Shown: positions 40,416-51,479 of the stretch, one piece after another | Layout of the letters: each line of letters begins with the position of its first letter | Numbering within the stretch: the stretch's first letter is position 1 | DNA from: Sepiola atlantica | Lineage: Eukaryota; Mollusca; Cephalopoda; Sepiida; Sepiolidae | Length of the DNA stretch: 64,000 bases | Assembly (NCBI GenBank): GCA_963556195.1 | Contig: OY744528.1 | Location: 62,554,052 to 62,618,051, forward strand | Direction: 5' to 3' | The notes under the pieces: model-generated | What the model was told of the DNA's origin: nothing | What the model saw: only the letters and a program-made list of their open reading frames with translations | Databases searched by the model: none | Position numbers and translations under genes: made by a program

Positions 40416-42148
40416 TTATAAAATAAGGGGTGGACGTAAATGTTTAGCTTTTGTATTATTGTCTGCCGTCACTGCTGGACCAGAGTTTTCCTCTTCCATT
40501 GCATCGTCAATGATGGACTCCCCCTCTGATTCAGACGCCGAAGGGTTAGACAACTTCCTTTTTGGTGCTGATGAATTTGCACGCTGCAGCATCTCGGTGG
40601 GAATTTTGGTGTGAGGCGACCCTTCAGGTAGCCGCATTCTTAATTCTCAGGGGACTCCACCTTTTTGAAGAGGACTTTGGTGGTTTTGGTACTGCCTCTT
40701 TGGTGGTTGTAACGTTCTTCTTGACAACCGTTGTCCATCCATATTTTGTGGTATTTCTCCCTCCTGCCTGTTTCTTAGGCGCCGCTGGTGCGACAGTTTT
40801 TTCCGACCGGGGCCACAGTGTGTAATCTTTTTACATGTGCCTCGACTGCTCACAATGCCAACGATGTGGCCTTCGACTATAACACTCATAGTCCATGTGT
40901 TGCATTTTAGTGATGCGGGAATCTTCTTGAAATTTGCATGATCAATGCTCATTTCGATCCGGTAATTCCCTACCATGATGTTACGGGGACCCCGTACTGG
41001 AGTTACTGCCTGGACTTCCAAATATTGGCTAAGTAAAGCTCAAAGTTGTTTAGAGCTAATGTAATAGGAGACGCCGATGATGGAGACTGTCGTTCGCTTT
41101 TTGTTGCGGTATTCAGACTTCAGACAGAGATGTTTCCACCTCAACGTAGTTTTGGAAAGCTTCTCCGCTTCATGGCTATTTGGGAGCAAAATTTCCCACC
41201 TTGCGTTGCTTCTTCTACATATATAAGAAGCCGGGATCTTTAGCTCTCATAGAAAGTCCGCCATATTGTCCTCAGAGGCCCTAGTCAGCCCATTTGTCTT
41301 AACGTCTGTCGTGACTAATGCCACTATTCTTTTGTCCAGCTCTTCAACAGCTCCCAGGGCGACTTTGAGGACGTTGCCGTCTGTTAGGCTTTTGTAGGTG
41401 GTGTCGAAGAGCTGAAGGTAATCATCCAGGGCTAGATGTGACTGGGGTCTCCATGTTTCCCCTTTACATGTTGATGGTTGTGGGGACAAGGCAGGAGTTG
41501 TTGAGATAACTTTCTGTGTTGATTTACCGGGCCGAATAGTGCTGTTACTGCATTCGGGTGTCTTTTGAGTGAGAGGAGGTACGGACAGTCTGCAGGAGAC
41601 ATCGATGGTGTCTTAGGTACTGGTTGTGGTTTCGTAAAGTCCCACATCCCCGATTGCTGGTGGTACCAACTGCTCCACATAACAGATTGTCCTGTGTAGC
41701 GACCCCCATCTTTTTTTGGATCTGGACTGTCTGGTTGACATTCTTGTCTGCGCAGGCCTGGGCTTGAAAGTGCTGATGTTGCTGCTGCCACTGCTGCTGC
41801 TATTGTTTCTGGCTTTGTGTTGCGTTAGACTGTAGTCCAGATCCGACATCATCATCATAGCAGCCTCCCGGTCGCAGGGGCCCGCCCTTTTCCTGGCGTC
41901 TGATGTGCATCGGTGGCTCCTTCCTCTTGGAGCTCCACCGACTTGGGTGGCCTTACTCCTGCAGGCAGGAGACTTTTCCTCCTGCAAGCAGGTGGGATGA
42001 CAGTTGAAGCCCGTCGACTAACTGGTGGGGTGGGGACGGTATTCCACCGACCAAGATCACCTGCCGGGGTCAACAGCGTTGGAGTTATAGGCAGAGCTGC
42101 CGCATATGGCGGCAAGCTCTGATCTACTTCCACTGCGAGGGACGGCAC
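40416..42148 (-). pseudogene. Tx1-like LINE ORF1 remnant
   Basis: Several minus-strand frame segments run in the right order ahead of ORF2: a Pro/Ala-rich start (42148-41855), DLDYSLTQHKARNNSSSSGS, then LALDDYLQLFDTTYKSLTDG with NVLKVALGAVEELDKRIVAL (41489-41247), RSNARWEILLPNSHEAEKLS, then TPVRGPRNIMVGNYRIEM (41021-40647) with a degraded Cys/His cluster. An acidic/basic tail (NPSASESEGESIIDDAMEEE, 40637-40416) closes it. This has the look of an RNA-binding ORF1 with a zinc-knuckle region, broken by at least four frame changes. Confidence 0.65.
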
Positions 42149-42615
42149 TGGCGGAAGTACTGGGCATGACGTTTAAGGCGTCATGTCCATGTCCAAAGTA
42201 TTGGCCTGCTCCGGCGGCCAGATGTTTTTAGGCATCTGGAAACAAGAGTCCGAGCTAGGCACTAAGCCTATACCGGAACTCGGACCAGTCCTCCTCTCTT
42301 CTGATTTGCCTTTGCACAACGGCGAAAAGACAAAACGCTAATTAGTAAAAAAAAATAAAATTTTAAAGGTAAAATAAATCACCAGTTTTTAACTCGGCTC
42401 AAACCCGCCGATTTGAACTTGGAAGAACGTCTGATAGATGTTACTCGAACTGTTCAACCAAGTCCGGCCAGCTGCCTAAGTTGAGCCTGGGCTCAGAACG
42501 AATCTGCAAAAAAAACAGAAAACAAAATAATTAGTGTACAAATCACCCGAAAAGGGTGATCACCCAAAGGGAGTGGGAATAGAAATAGTGCCCAAAAGGG
42601 GCTTGCACAGGGGAC

Positions 42616-42650
<35 letters not shown>

Positions 42651-43299
42651 AAGAAAGAGAGAGAGATATAGAGAAAGATCCCGGTCGAAAGAGGCACAAG
42701 AAGCCGAGTAGCTGATCGCTTCACAAAAAAAAACAATGCAATCTAAGAAATGTTTGTGAAGAAATTTCCGCTAAGCGGTTCTTCTTGGTAAGGGAAAAGG
42801 TGTCGACTTCATAGTGACCTGACGAATCCATCCTGTCACTATAGGTGAATCCGGATCAGTCCAAAACGCTAAGTATCTACTTAGTATAGGTTTTCTAGGC
42901 CCTTCTGAAAAATGTGGAGATATATCCCCCTCCTATATAAAGATATACTTCTATTTATCAGTCATTCGTTTTGTTTTCACTTCCCGTTTTACCATCAGTC
43001 GAACTAGAGCGTAATTTTTAAGAGCCATTATTAGATAGATGAGTATTTGCAGGAGAGGGTGTCAGGGAAGACTTTTTATCCCTGGTTTTTATCCTTAGTT
43101 CTACGAAGACATGATAATTCAAGTATATCACTTTAATGGTCAATTTTGATATAAAAAAATTCCCCCAACTAAAATAAAAACAGCTACAATAAAGAAATAG
43201 CACTTGTGAAGTTATCAAAAAACGTATCAAAACTTCTGAATATACCAGCGAGAATGTTACGGGAATTTATAGTAAAAGAAAAGATTGTAACGGTAAAGT
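42149..43299. other. LINE upstream region and (GA)n tract
   Basis: Follows the ORF1 start on its 5' side and may include the 5' untranslated region of the Tx1-like LINE. A (GA)n run lies at 42617-42667. No gene is recognised; minus-strand frames over the GA run give Ser/Leu repeats. Confidence 0.4.
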
Positions 43300-43650
43300 A
43301 AAGTAAACAAATACTTTATATTAAATTCTCTACCGACTCGTATACTTTTAACGTGTGGAAACTTTTTGTAAGATTTTTTATTTCAGAATTTTGTTTCGAG
43401 ACACACAAAATACTGCAATTGTCACCGAGATCTTCGCTTAACTTAGCTAAACTTGTGGTTTTAGAGGGTTTTAGATTGGGTGGCTGGCTATTCTGACTAG
43501 TGGTTGAGTCAGTAACTTTTTTACTGTATTTTCAACATGAGCCCCTATTTAAGCTATAAGCTCGGACACGTTTAACAGTTTCCACACGCTAAAAGTATAC
43601 GGGTCTGTATAGAATTTAATTCTAATACGTTTGCTATAAATTATTTGTTT
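43300..43650. repeat. Foldback repeat, ~50-bp imperfect arms
   Basis: Left arm about 43302-43363 (AAACAAATA, then TTAAATTCT, then CGTATACTTTTAACGTGTGG) pairs with the right arm about 43577-43650 (CCACACGCTAAAAGTATACG, then AGAATTTAATTC, then TTATTTGTTT). The spacer is about 215 bp. It is compatible with an old foldback or MITE-type element. No target duplication was identified. Confidence 0.7.
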
Positions 43651-44050
43651 TCTTTTTTCAAACTACAATAAATAACATAACGTATGAAACCAGTAACAAC
43701 ATTTTAACATGCTTAACATAATATAATTCATCTTGTGACGCTAATGCTGGCGTCCCGGGATTTAAATTATAAACGTTTCTTCTGTAACTGCACCGCTTTG
43801 TTCTTTTGATGTCTAACTGACTTCACATGCGCGTTCTTGGCTGCTTTTTGAAATTCTCTTCTTTTCTCCAGCTCTTTGTTAATTTGTTTTTGTTACCTGA
43901 AGATAATTCGAAGAATCTAAATTGCTAGTAATACATATTGAACATTTAGTCATTTTTTGATTTTGACACAAATAAGATCATTAGAAAAATTGAAAAAATA
44001 AAAAAGCTATAAGCAAGCGGAAAAGTTATGTGATGTTAAACAATGTTTGC

Positions 44051-44056
<6 letters not shown>

Positions 44057-44110
<54 letters not shown>
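44057..44110. repeat. (AT)n microsatellite
   Basis: Uninterrupted TA dinucleotides, mirrored by a second run at 44771-44833 on the other side of the MITE-like element. Confidence 0.95.
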
Positions 44111-44114
<4 letters not shown>

Positions 44115-44208
44115 TAATACAACAAAAGATATAAGAGGCAACTAATATCTTTAATTAGTGAACATCCGGATAAAAATAAAGCTCAATATACTGGATAGAG
44201 CATTAATA

Positions 44209-44769
44209 GCAATAGATAAAGTGAAAGAATAACATAAGGTGCGAATCAAATTTTATTACAATTCAATGTTCAGGCAAAGTTCTTTAATGTCCTTAACTCA
44301 TGAGTTTTTAAAGAAAATCATTACCGGAATGCATTACTGCAGGTAATAAAAATTAAACTTTGAAAAAAACATATAAAAAATATATATAAAAATACATAAA
44401 GGTATATAAAACATCAAATATATCGGCCCAAAACATACTTTTTAGTAAAACTATACAGTTCATCCAAGTCAACAAGTCTAAAATAGCTCCAGGCAGGATA
44501 TCAAAGAAATTGATTAGAAAATAATCCAATTGGTGAATGGTGGTCCAAAAACAACAAAAGGTATACAGGCGAGAAATTCGTTTGCTATCAGTGCAGTAGA
44601 TAACAGTGAAAATTGTATTCAAGGTGTATGCAAGTTAATAAAACGATATAAAAACGATAGAGAAAACAAATCATAAGAAAAGTTAACGATATTAAAGAAC
44701 TTTGCCTGAACATTGAATTGTAATAAAATTTGATTCGCACCTTATTTTATTCTTTCACTTCATCTATTG

Positions 44770-44770
<1 letters not shown>
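44209..44770. mobile_element. MITE-like element with 80-bp terminal inverted repeats
   Basis: 44209-44288 and 44691-44770 are inverted copies matching at 78 of 80 positions. They start GCAATAGAT(A/G)AAGTGAAAG. TA flanks both ends (…AATA and TATA…), compatible with TA target duplication, although the right flank is an (AT)n run. The 402-bp interior has no transposase; an 89-codon minus frame (44353-44622), rich in Phe/Leu/Tyr, matches nothing known to me. The near-identical arms suggest a recent or gene-converted element. Confidence 0.75.

Positions 44771-44833
<63 letters not shown>
44771..44833. repeat. (AT)n microsatellite
   Basis: A pure TA run directly attached to the right terminal repeat of the MITE-like element. 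Confidence 0.95.
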
Positions 44834-44838
<5 letters not shown>

Positions 44839-46064
44839 AAGCGTCATCATCGCTCAAGTTATAATGTTCGGATCGAATGCAAATTTAACGAAGTCGATTC
44901 TTGTTCTATTTAATTCCTAGTTTGGTTAGAACTTTCTATGTTCGATGTATCATCGTAGTTTATATTTATCGATTAATAATATTTTTTGTTTTAAATAAGT
45001 ATAATTTTATTTTTTATATTTTTTGACAAATACGCTCTTCACTGCATATATTTTGATTTATTTATTTGTTTATTCATATTTATGTTTATATTTATGAATT
45101 TGTGTATATTGATGTCTTTATTTGTATACTATTATATATGAGATTTCTTGTTGTGATATGACTTCTTACGACAAAGAAATTTTTAAAATCTTAACAATCG
45201 AAAAGAAAAAGGAAAATGAAAAAGAAAATATACACAGGAGTCGGTGATGCATACGTAACGAGGTTGTTTGACATGTCTTGCATTGCCTGCCATTCAGGTG
45301 CTCGTTCATACACCTTTTGAATTGGGTTGTTTAGCGACATATACAGACTAATTGTAGATTGTTGGTCTATCTGGTGTCACCCATGTACAAATAACACTAT
45401 TCTGGATTAACAATAAACACGATTCACCAAAATGTGTTTCCAATGTTCATTATTTTTTTCCAGGTTTTTGCTTCTTATGCCTGTGCACAATTCTTTATTT
45501 GTCTGCTTTTTTCCTTGCTAATATTCTACGAGGTTTTAGAGGCGTCAACGCGTTCGAGGTTAATAAAAAAGAGGGGGAAAGAATCCACTATCAAATGTAG
45601 TTAAAAAAGAAGGTGAAGTCCCACCTAAACGCACCAGCCTGAAGTTAGTTAAAGAGCAACAAGTTCTGACACATTCATATCTGCCACCGACCAGGAATGG
45701 AGACCGCAATTGAAACTAAAGCTTATAGACGAAATTAAAAAAAAGAAGGAGCTAAGTTCTTAATTAATTATTTCTGAATTGTCTCTGTCTTAAATAATCC
45801 ATGTATTAACATTGCGATAACTACTTCTTAGTTAAATAATTTTTCTAGGTAGTTAGATCTGTAGCACGACTACTAAATTGTCTTGTATACTTTAACGTCA
45901 CAGCAAAGTGTCCCCTCGTCCGACCTACACAAAAGTAGATTAAACCCCATAACACACCATAATGGCCGGTGAAATGTCCCCACAATAAATTTTTCTTATG
46001 ATAGAGTGAGGGAGGAACCCATCTTTAGTATTTTATTATCTCTAGAAGACAGTGGCTGAACTTA
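44834..46064. other. AT-rich stretch, nothing recognised
   Basis: No gene, terminal repeat or RNA gene is seen. Frames are of chance length. Confidence 0.4.
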
Positions 46065-46066
46065 TT

Positions 46067-46144
<78 letters not shown>

Positions 46145-46165
46145 CTCTCTCTCTATATATATATA
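46065..46165. repeat. (TATC)n microsatellite
   Basis: About nineteen TATC units (46068-46143), then CTCTCTCT and (TA)n. The 93-codon plus frame over it begins with a SIYLSIYL repeat and is not a gene. Confidence 0.95.
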
Positions 46166-46610
46166 TATTCAGTTTTTTTAATCATACCTGCGGGGCACAG
46201 AAATACCCAACTAGTACACGGGCACAGGCTATCACCTCTCGGTGTGTTGGACCCGTATACTTTATCAGGCCCTCAAACTAAGAGAAGAAAAAACTTGCTA
46301 CTAACCGCTTACGTCTTGGCAGCAAACCGTTAAGGAGGGAGGCCTCATTAGTCCTGATCGACAACCTTGAATCTGGAACAAAATATCCAGTTTGCAAACC
46401 TAAAATTACTTAAGGAGTAGATGGGGTCTGCCTATCGCCTTGCCTTTGCCCCCCTTCTCTGTCTATTAGCCAGGCGCAGAGGTACCAGAGCTGGAACACC
46501 TCAAAGGCAGCCAGTTCCAAGCCTTGTTTCCTGGCTAGGACAATGAATGCCGTCTCTCTTTCTCTTTATCTGGGCAACTTGGGGGAAGTTTTTTCGTCAC
46601 TTAGTCTTAC

Positions 46611-48047
46611 ATGACCGGTCTAGGTCGCTCTTGTTCCGACAGGTTGAGGGTACAGGTTAGACAGCTTGTCTGGCTGCTGTTTCCGACTGACAAGACAGGA
46701 TCCTTTGTGGTACCAGTGTTAAAGAATTCTGGAGATAGAACAGATCATCAGAACTATCGCCCAATCAGCCTATTCCCGATCTTTACTAAAATCTTTAAAT
46801 CTTTAATCAATCTAGCAAGAGTCCGGCACCTAGGTAATGCTAAACTTCTTTCTGATCATCAGTACGGATTCAGACAAGCACGATCTACTGCAAATATCAT
46901 AACGGTAATCTCTGAATGCATATATCATACACTGGACAAGGTAAGTGAAGGTAGGGCGGTAGCGCTCGATATATCCAAGGCCTTTGTTAAGGTCTGGCAT
47001 GAAGGGCTTCTCCTAAAACTGCACTCGTATGGTATTACTGGACAAATATTTAATATAATTAAATCCTTCCTAACAAAACGAAAGATCCAGGTTGTACTCG
47101 ATGGCCGTTCTTCTAAGCAACACGGCATAAATGTTGGTGTATCCCAGAGATCTATTCTTGGACCTCTACTGTTCCTGATTTTCATAAATAACCTCCCTGA
47201 TGCCATTGGAACTGAGATAGGAATATTTGCTGACGACACCACGCTCTACTCTCGTCATGTGGGCAAAACCGACGCGCACGTATCTGAGGTAATGACTGAA
47301 TCCTTAGAAAATGACCTCCAATATGTAGTAGAATGGGATCAAAAATAGATGTTAACTTTTAATGCCGCAAAGACAAAGCTACTTTCCTTCAATAACTACA
47401 AGAAACCTCTTCAACCACCGATTGTCATGGCAAATAGCACCCTGCCTGAGAGTTCATTATTCAAACTCTTCGACCTAACTTTCACAGGTAACATGAATTG
47501 AAATAAATACATTGAAAACATTGTCAGGGCTGCTGCAAAGAAGGTGGAATCCCTCTACCGTGCCAGTAAACTTCTCACATCTGACATTATCCTATATCTC
47601 TACAAAGCCATCATCCGCCCATGCATGGAGTATTGTTGCCACATCTGGGCTGGTGCATTATCCGCTAGTCTCTCCCTCTTAGATAAGGTCCAAAAAAGAG
47701 TCGCCAACTTGATAGGTCCTTCACTATCCATCAAGCTCCAGCCCCTGTCCCATCGCCGCAATGGTGCTTCCTTATGCCTGTTTTACAATGGATTGTGCTC
47801 TGATGAGCTTGCTGCTCTAGTACCCCCACGACGTAAATTCAGTAGACCAACCCGAAAATCTGACAAATCCCATCCATACACTGTGCAGGTCCCCAGATGC
47901 CGAAGAGTTTTCTACTCCAAAAACTTCTTTCCTCGTGCTGCTGAACTCTGGAACTCCCTCCCTGCTCCCTGTATTCCTGACGTTACTGACATGCAGAAAT
48001 TTAAAACTAATGTAAACAGACATCTCGCTGCGCAGCTTCTAATTTAG
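46611..48047 (+). pseudogene. Jockey-like LINE RT, two nonsense codons
   Basis: A single reading frame covers most of the reverse transcriptase. It has QNYRPISLFPIFTKIFKSLI, then QYGFRQARSTANIITVISE, VALDISKAFVKVWHEGL (first catalytic Asp), GVSQRSILGPLLFLIFINNL and GIFADDTTLY (active site, about 47221-47250). The C-terminal domain holds AIIRPCMEYCCHIWAGA, LLDKVQKRVANLIG and RAAELWNSLPAPC. Only two stops interrupt it: TAG at 47346-47348 and TGA near 47500, both at positions where a Trp codon fits. The endonuclease and N-terminus are absent, so it is a 5'-truncated copy. The 3' untranslated part is at 48048-48260. The split minus-strand copy at 9700-16480 is the same family. Confidence 0.88.
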
Positions 48048-48077
48048 GTTGACCCCCCCAACCGTCACCCTTTTTTC

Positions 48078-48260
48078 CTCGGTAGCCCCTTACGTCTACA
48101 GTGGCTGCCTGCCTTGTTTGCGGTGAACTATGTTAAAAAAAAACAGCTCACAACTTAGATTTCACCCAAAACCTGAACCCTAATTCTCAGTAGCCCCTTA
48201 CGTTTACAGTGGCGACCTGCCTTGTTTGAGGTGAAATATCTTTTTAAAAAAATAATCACA
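48078..48260 (+). repeat. Duplicated 3' tail of jockey-like LINE
   Basis: The segment (GGTAGCCCCTTACGTCTAC, then CAGTGGCTGCCTGCCTTGTT, then GTGAACTATGTT plus A-run) occurs at 48078-48147 and again, slightly diverged, at 48189-48260. A third, solitary copy is at 3578-3650. The LINE 3' end therefore carries either a tandem tail or a second tail-only insertion. Confidence 0.8.
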
Positions 48261-48349
48261 TACAATTGCAAAAATAACTATCAATGAGATTTAAATATTT
48301 CCTACAAATCGAACCCTAAAAATTATAATCATCAGATCATAGAATACTA

Positions 48350-48524
48350 GCAGGGCTACCCAGCGACGCCCGACGTCCTGATTTCTGTAAATTACGTAGA
48401 TTACATATAGTTCAATATTATAATATCAAATTTGAGACAAAATCAGAGTAAAAATGTTTATGCTCAAGATGAGATTCGAACTCACAGTCTCTGTCTATAA
48501 GTCTGGCTCGCTAGCGAAATAAGA
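48350..48524 (-). repeat. tRNA-derived SINE-like sequence
   Basis: On the minus strand it begins TTCGCTAGCGAGCCAGACTT and reaches GAGTTCGAATCTCATC, with a perfect B-box (48473-48481) at tRNA-like spacing. An AT-rich body follows, ending in GGCGTCGCTGGGTAGCCCTG. The 3' half of a cloverleaf is not closed, so a SINE is more likely than a tRNA gene. Confidence 0.5.
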
Positions 48525-49740
48525 GTGGGGGTGGTTGACAGGTTTGTTGAACTAGGCAGCATATTGTTAAGAGATGGCTACTTTGATGCTAAGATACATC
48601 TACGCATTCATAAATCTTGTATGAATTCTGAAAGACCGAAAAAGAGAGTATGGACAACTCGCAACATTAACGAGTATACTAAGATCTGTGTGTATACAGC
48701 GTGTTTTCTAACACCTAGACGCTTTTTCCGCAGACGTATCAAATAACGCGGGCGTTTGCAGCAGAATGTCTAAGACGTGTAATCAATATCAGATCAAATG
48801 GATTTGAGACACCATAGAATGAGCAACGAGCAAAAAAGACACATTTTGCCTTTACACCGCTTTTCTTTTTACTCCCGCTTGAATTATGAACAAAACAAGA
48901 TAACGTATTAAAAAATATATATATTTACAAAAGGATTTTCTAATAGCTTGAAAAATATATAGTTTTATTTACAAACACGTGTTGTTATATGCACATTCTT
49001 AATAAAAAAACAGTTTTATTTACAAAACAATACGTTATTTACAAAACATTTTATTTAAGCAAAATGTATAAAAAAACTGAAAGAACCTAAAATTTTAAAA
49101 TCATTTAAATAAAAAGATGTTATCTTACACAATATGAAAAGCTATTTAAAAATGGATTGTATTAATATTTTTTTTAATATTAGATTTTTCGCTATAAAAA
49201 AACTTGTAATTTATTATAAGTGATAACACCGGAAGTCAAAAGTAAAAAAGATGTCGTTTTGGTTGTGCTTATTCTGGGGTGCCTCAAATCCATTCGATCC
49301 TCAAGCATAACTTCTGACAATGAGATCTTTGTCAAGGAAAATTTCCGAGTAGTGAATCTCTAGTAATAAGCTATCAAATACATTGGATAGGACACGTAGT
49401 TTGCATAAAGTATGATGGACTCTGGAAGCAATTATTTTATGGTGAGTTACACTTTGGAAAGCGTCCTCAACACAAGCCGTAAAAGAGGTACGAAAACAGC
49501 ATTAACAACCACCTCAAACGCATGAGGCTTGATAGAGACAACTGGTGGGAGATAGTTGTAAGTAAGAGTGCGTGGAGAGTGCGTATAAGGGACTGTTGTG
49601 TGTCGTATGAAGAACATCGTCTGGAACATGAAAAACTCAAGCATCAGCTCCGGAAAGAAGATGTTCAGAATGTAGATGTAAACATCAAAATTGGAAGTGT
49701 GAATCCTGTTAACGCGTACTTCTCTTGTAGACTGGTTATA
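48525..49740 (+). pseudogene. RTE-like RT C-terminal fragment, interrupted
   Basis: The first part (48525-48745) reads VDRFVELGSILLRDGYFDAK, IHLRIHKSC and the arginine-rich PKKRVWTTRNINEYTK, typical of the region after the RTE-type RT active site (where VD.F.YLGS is usual). After an insertion (48798-49295) the protein resumes: IHWIGHVV, then KQLFYGELHFGKRPQHKP in a shifted frame, then LKRMRLDRDNWWEIVVSKSA and EEHRLEHEKLKHQLRKED (49500-49680). These are the usual end blocks of RTE-type RTs. It is truncated and inactive. Confidence 0.75.
48798..49295. mobile_element. MITE-like insertion in RTE-like copy
   Basis: AATGGATTTGAGACACC near 48798 is mirrored by GGTGCCTCAAATCCATT ending at 49295. The similarity extends inward (CAGAATAAGCACAAC-like), giving roughly 35-60-bp imperfect inverted ends. 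The ~500-bp interior is AT-rich with no coding region. The RT homology stops at its left edge and resumes just after its right edge, which supports an insertion. The exact target duplication is obscured because the palindrome includes flanking bases. Confidence 0.65.
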
Positions 49741-50250
49741 TGGATCATCTGTAACTCTTGATGAAATAATCTATCTGTATAAGAGTCAGATACGCCCTAA
49801 AATAGAGTACTGCTTTCATTTCTGTGGAGGTGCCGCTCCGGTACTTTCTTGCCTTGAGAGAGTACAACATCGACTTGGCAATGTAGTTTAGGGTGATCCA
49901 TCTCCACAGCTACTTCTCTCAGGAAAGACATTGTTAATCTTTTTTTACTCCATCGTTATTTCCATGGAAGGTACTCAACCGAGCTCCAATCTCTGGTTAC
50001 TCCCTGTAAAACATTCACAGCATGAACTCGTCTCCTACTACAACTGTGAAGAACTGTCATTTGTTTGTCTCTGTGCGTAAAACCAAACGAAATTTCCATG
50101 AACATGATTTCTTTAAACTGCTTCACTGCAGATTAGAACATGGTCGTCTTCGAGACCAACGTTAACAAATACTTGTTCATCATTCAACTGAGAATCTTAT
50201 TGACTCTTATCCTCAAGTGTCCTTTAGCCTTGATAAGTGGTGACTAATTG
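49741..50250 (+). pseudogene. Jockey-like LINE 3' end, plus strand
   Basis: Reads SQIRPKIEYCFHFCGGAAPV with LSCLERVQHRLGNVV (49790-49890), then a shifted frame with VSVRKTKRNFHEHDFFKLL and DQR.QILVHH-like end residues. This matches the same RT end domain as 34865-35270 on the minus strand. Only the last ~170 codons remain, with several breaks. Confidence 0.7.
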
Positions 50251-50928
50251 GTATATAAAATAACATTATGAGTTTACGCATATGGCATTGTCAATTTTTG
50301 TATAGTATTGTAAGACTGCCCCAATTTTAAATAGAGATGGAGAAACATGCAAGAGTATACATTATTAGCACCTTCGATCCTTGTTGCATACTCAATTATG
50401 TGTGGGGAAATTCATGAAGAAGGACATGTTGGCTATATATGTTATGAACTTAGCTATGGATCCTTTTCCTCAACTATGACTTGCTTGTAGGTGAATCATT
50501 CCAAAAAAGAATATTTTCACCATTACCTCGCAGTGTAACATAGCGTTGAAAATTACATCGATGCCCATGAGTTATCTGTCGTCTTCTTTTTCGACAGCAA
50601 CAGCCGTTTCTCTTTCTCGTTGACACGTTAGTTAATTTGATAGCGACATCCTTAGCTAAGCGGATGTAGCAGTAGTAGGGTTGTCGATAGTTTCTTTGTG
50701 GAAAGGTAGTTTTTAAAATCTGTTTTAGCAAAAAAATGTCTGAGGAGGTTTATTAAAAAAAACTATGCCGCGCCTTTTCTAAGAAAAATACAATATTGTA
50801 TTTAATAAAAGTTTTTAAATATTTGTCACGCGGATTAGGTCTTGAAATCTATATTGCCAATATATTTCTAGTACAAAGTATTATTTAAAGAAAAACAATC
50901 TATATTGCATTTTTGTCAAACAAAAATA
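50251..50928. other. Intergenic stretch, nothing recognised
   Basis: No supported gene is seen. An 85-codon minus frame (50731-50474) has a basic RKRNGCCCRKRRRQ stretch but no recognisable domain. Confidence 0.4.
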
Positions 50929-51479
50929 CTGGGTTGGCCTCCAAAAATTCGTTCGTTTTTTTTAAGTGGATATTAAAACGGAGTTTATGAAATTATTTTT
51001 CCACGCTTGATTTGGAAATCTTGAAAATGTCTGCGCATTTGTCGGGTGGTCAAACGGCAATCTTGTTCAACTAAGGTTTTCACTTGGTCACTGTCGATCA
51101 TCTTTGGCCGGTTAGAGCGAGGATCATCTCTCACTGAATAATTTTTTTGGGGAATCGAGCAAACCATTTCTGGCATACCCGCTCTGTAACAGGATTCTTC
51201 CCAAACACATAGCATATCTTTATGCAATTTTCTGTAGCTTTTTTCCTTTTTTTCTCGTAAAAAAATCAGAGGTCGGTAGTGCTTTCCTTGATCCTTCATT
51301 TAAGGGCCTGAAATACAAGCAACAATTTAAGAACTCTTCTTCTCGGAGGCTTATTAAACACTGACGTCATCATACTCACTACAGCAAATGCAGAATTTAA
51401 AGAATAGAAATATAAAACGATTTTTAGTAGACAGGAAAGATGACATTAAAAAAACGAACGAATTTTTTGGCCAACCCAA
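50929..51479 (-). mobile_element. Internally deleted mariner, 551 bp
   Basis: The left end CTGGGTTGGCC...AAAAATTCGTTCGTTTTT (50929-50960) is mirrored by AAAAACGAACGAATTTTTTG and GCCAACCCAA ending at 51479. TA flanks both sides (50927-50928 and 51480-51481), the mariner target duplication. Only the first third of a transposase remains inside, on the minus strand. Full mariners are about 1.3 kb, so the central and 3' coding parts are lost. Such deletion derivatives can be mobilised only in trans. Confidence 0.9.
50985..51299 (-). pseudogene. Mariner transposase N-terminal remnant
   Basis: The frame reads a basic start and the DNA-binding region: SVRDDPRSNRPKMIDSDQV, then KTLVEQDCRLTTRQMRRHFQ. 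DDPRSGRP followed by D...V..L.E.D...T.RE is the usual layout of the second helix-turn-helix in irritans/cecropia-type mariners. The first helix-turn-helix is degraded and the catalytic domain is absent. Confidence 0.8.

Noticed and set aside
48473..48524. tRNA gene with B-box GTTCGAATC
   Set aside because: No closing acceptor stem and poor A-box; better explained as a SINE head.
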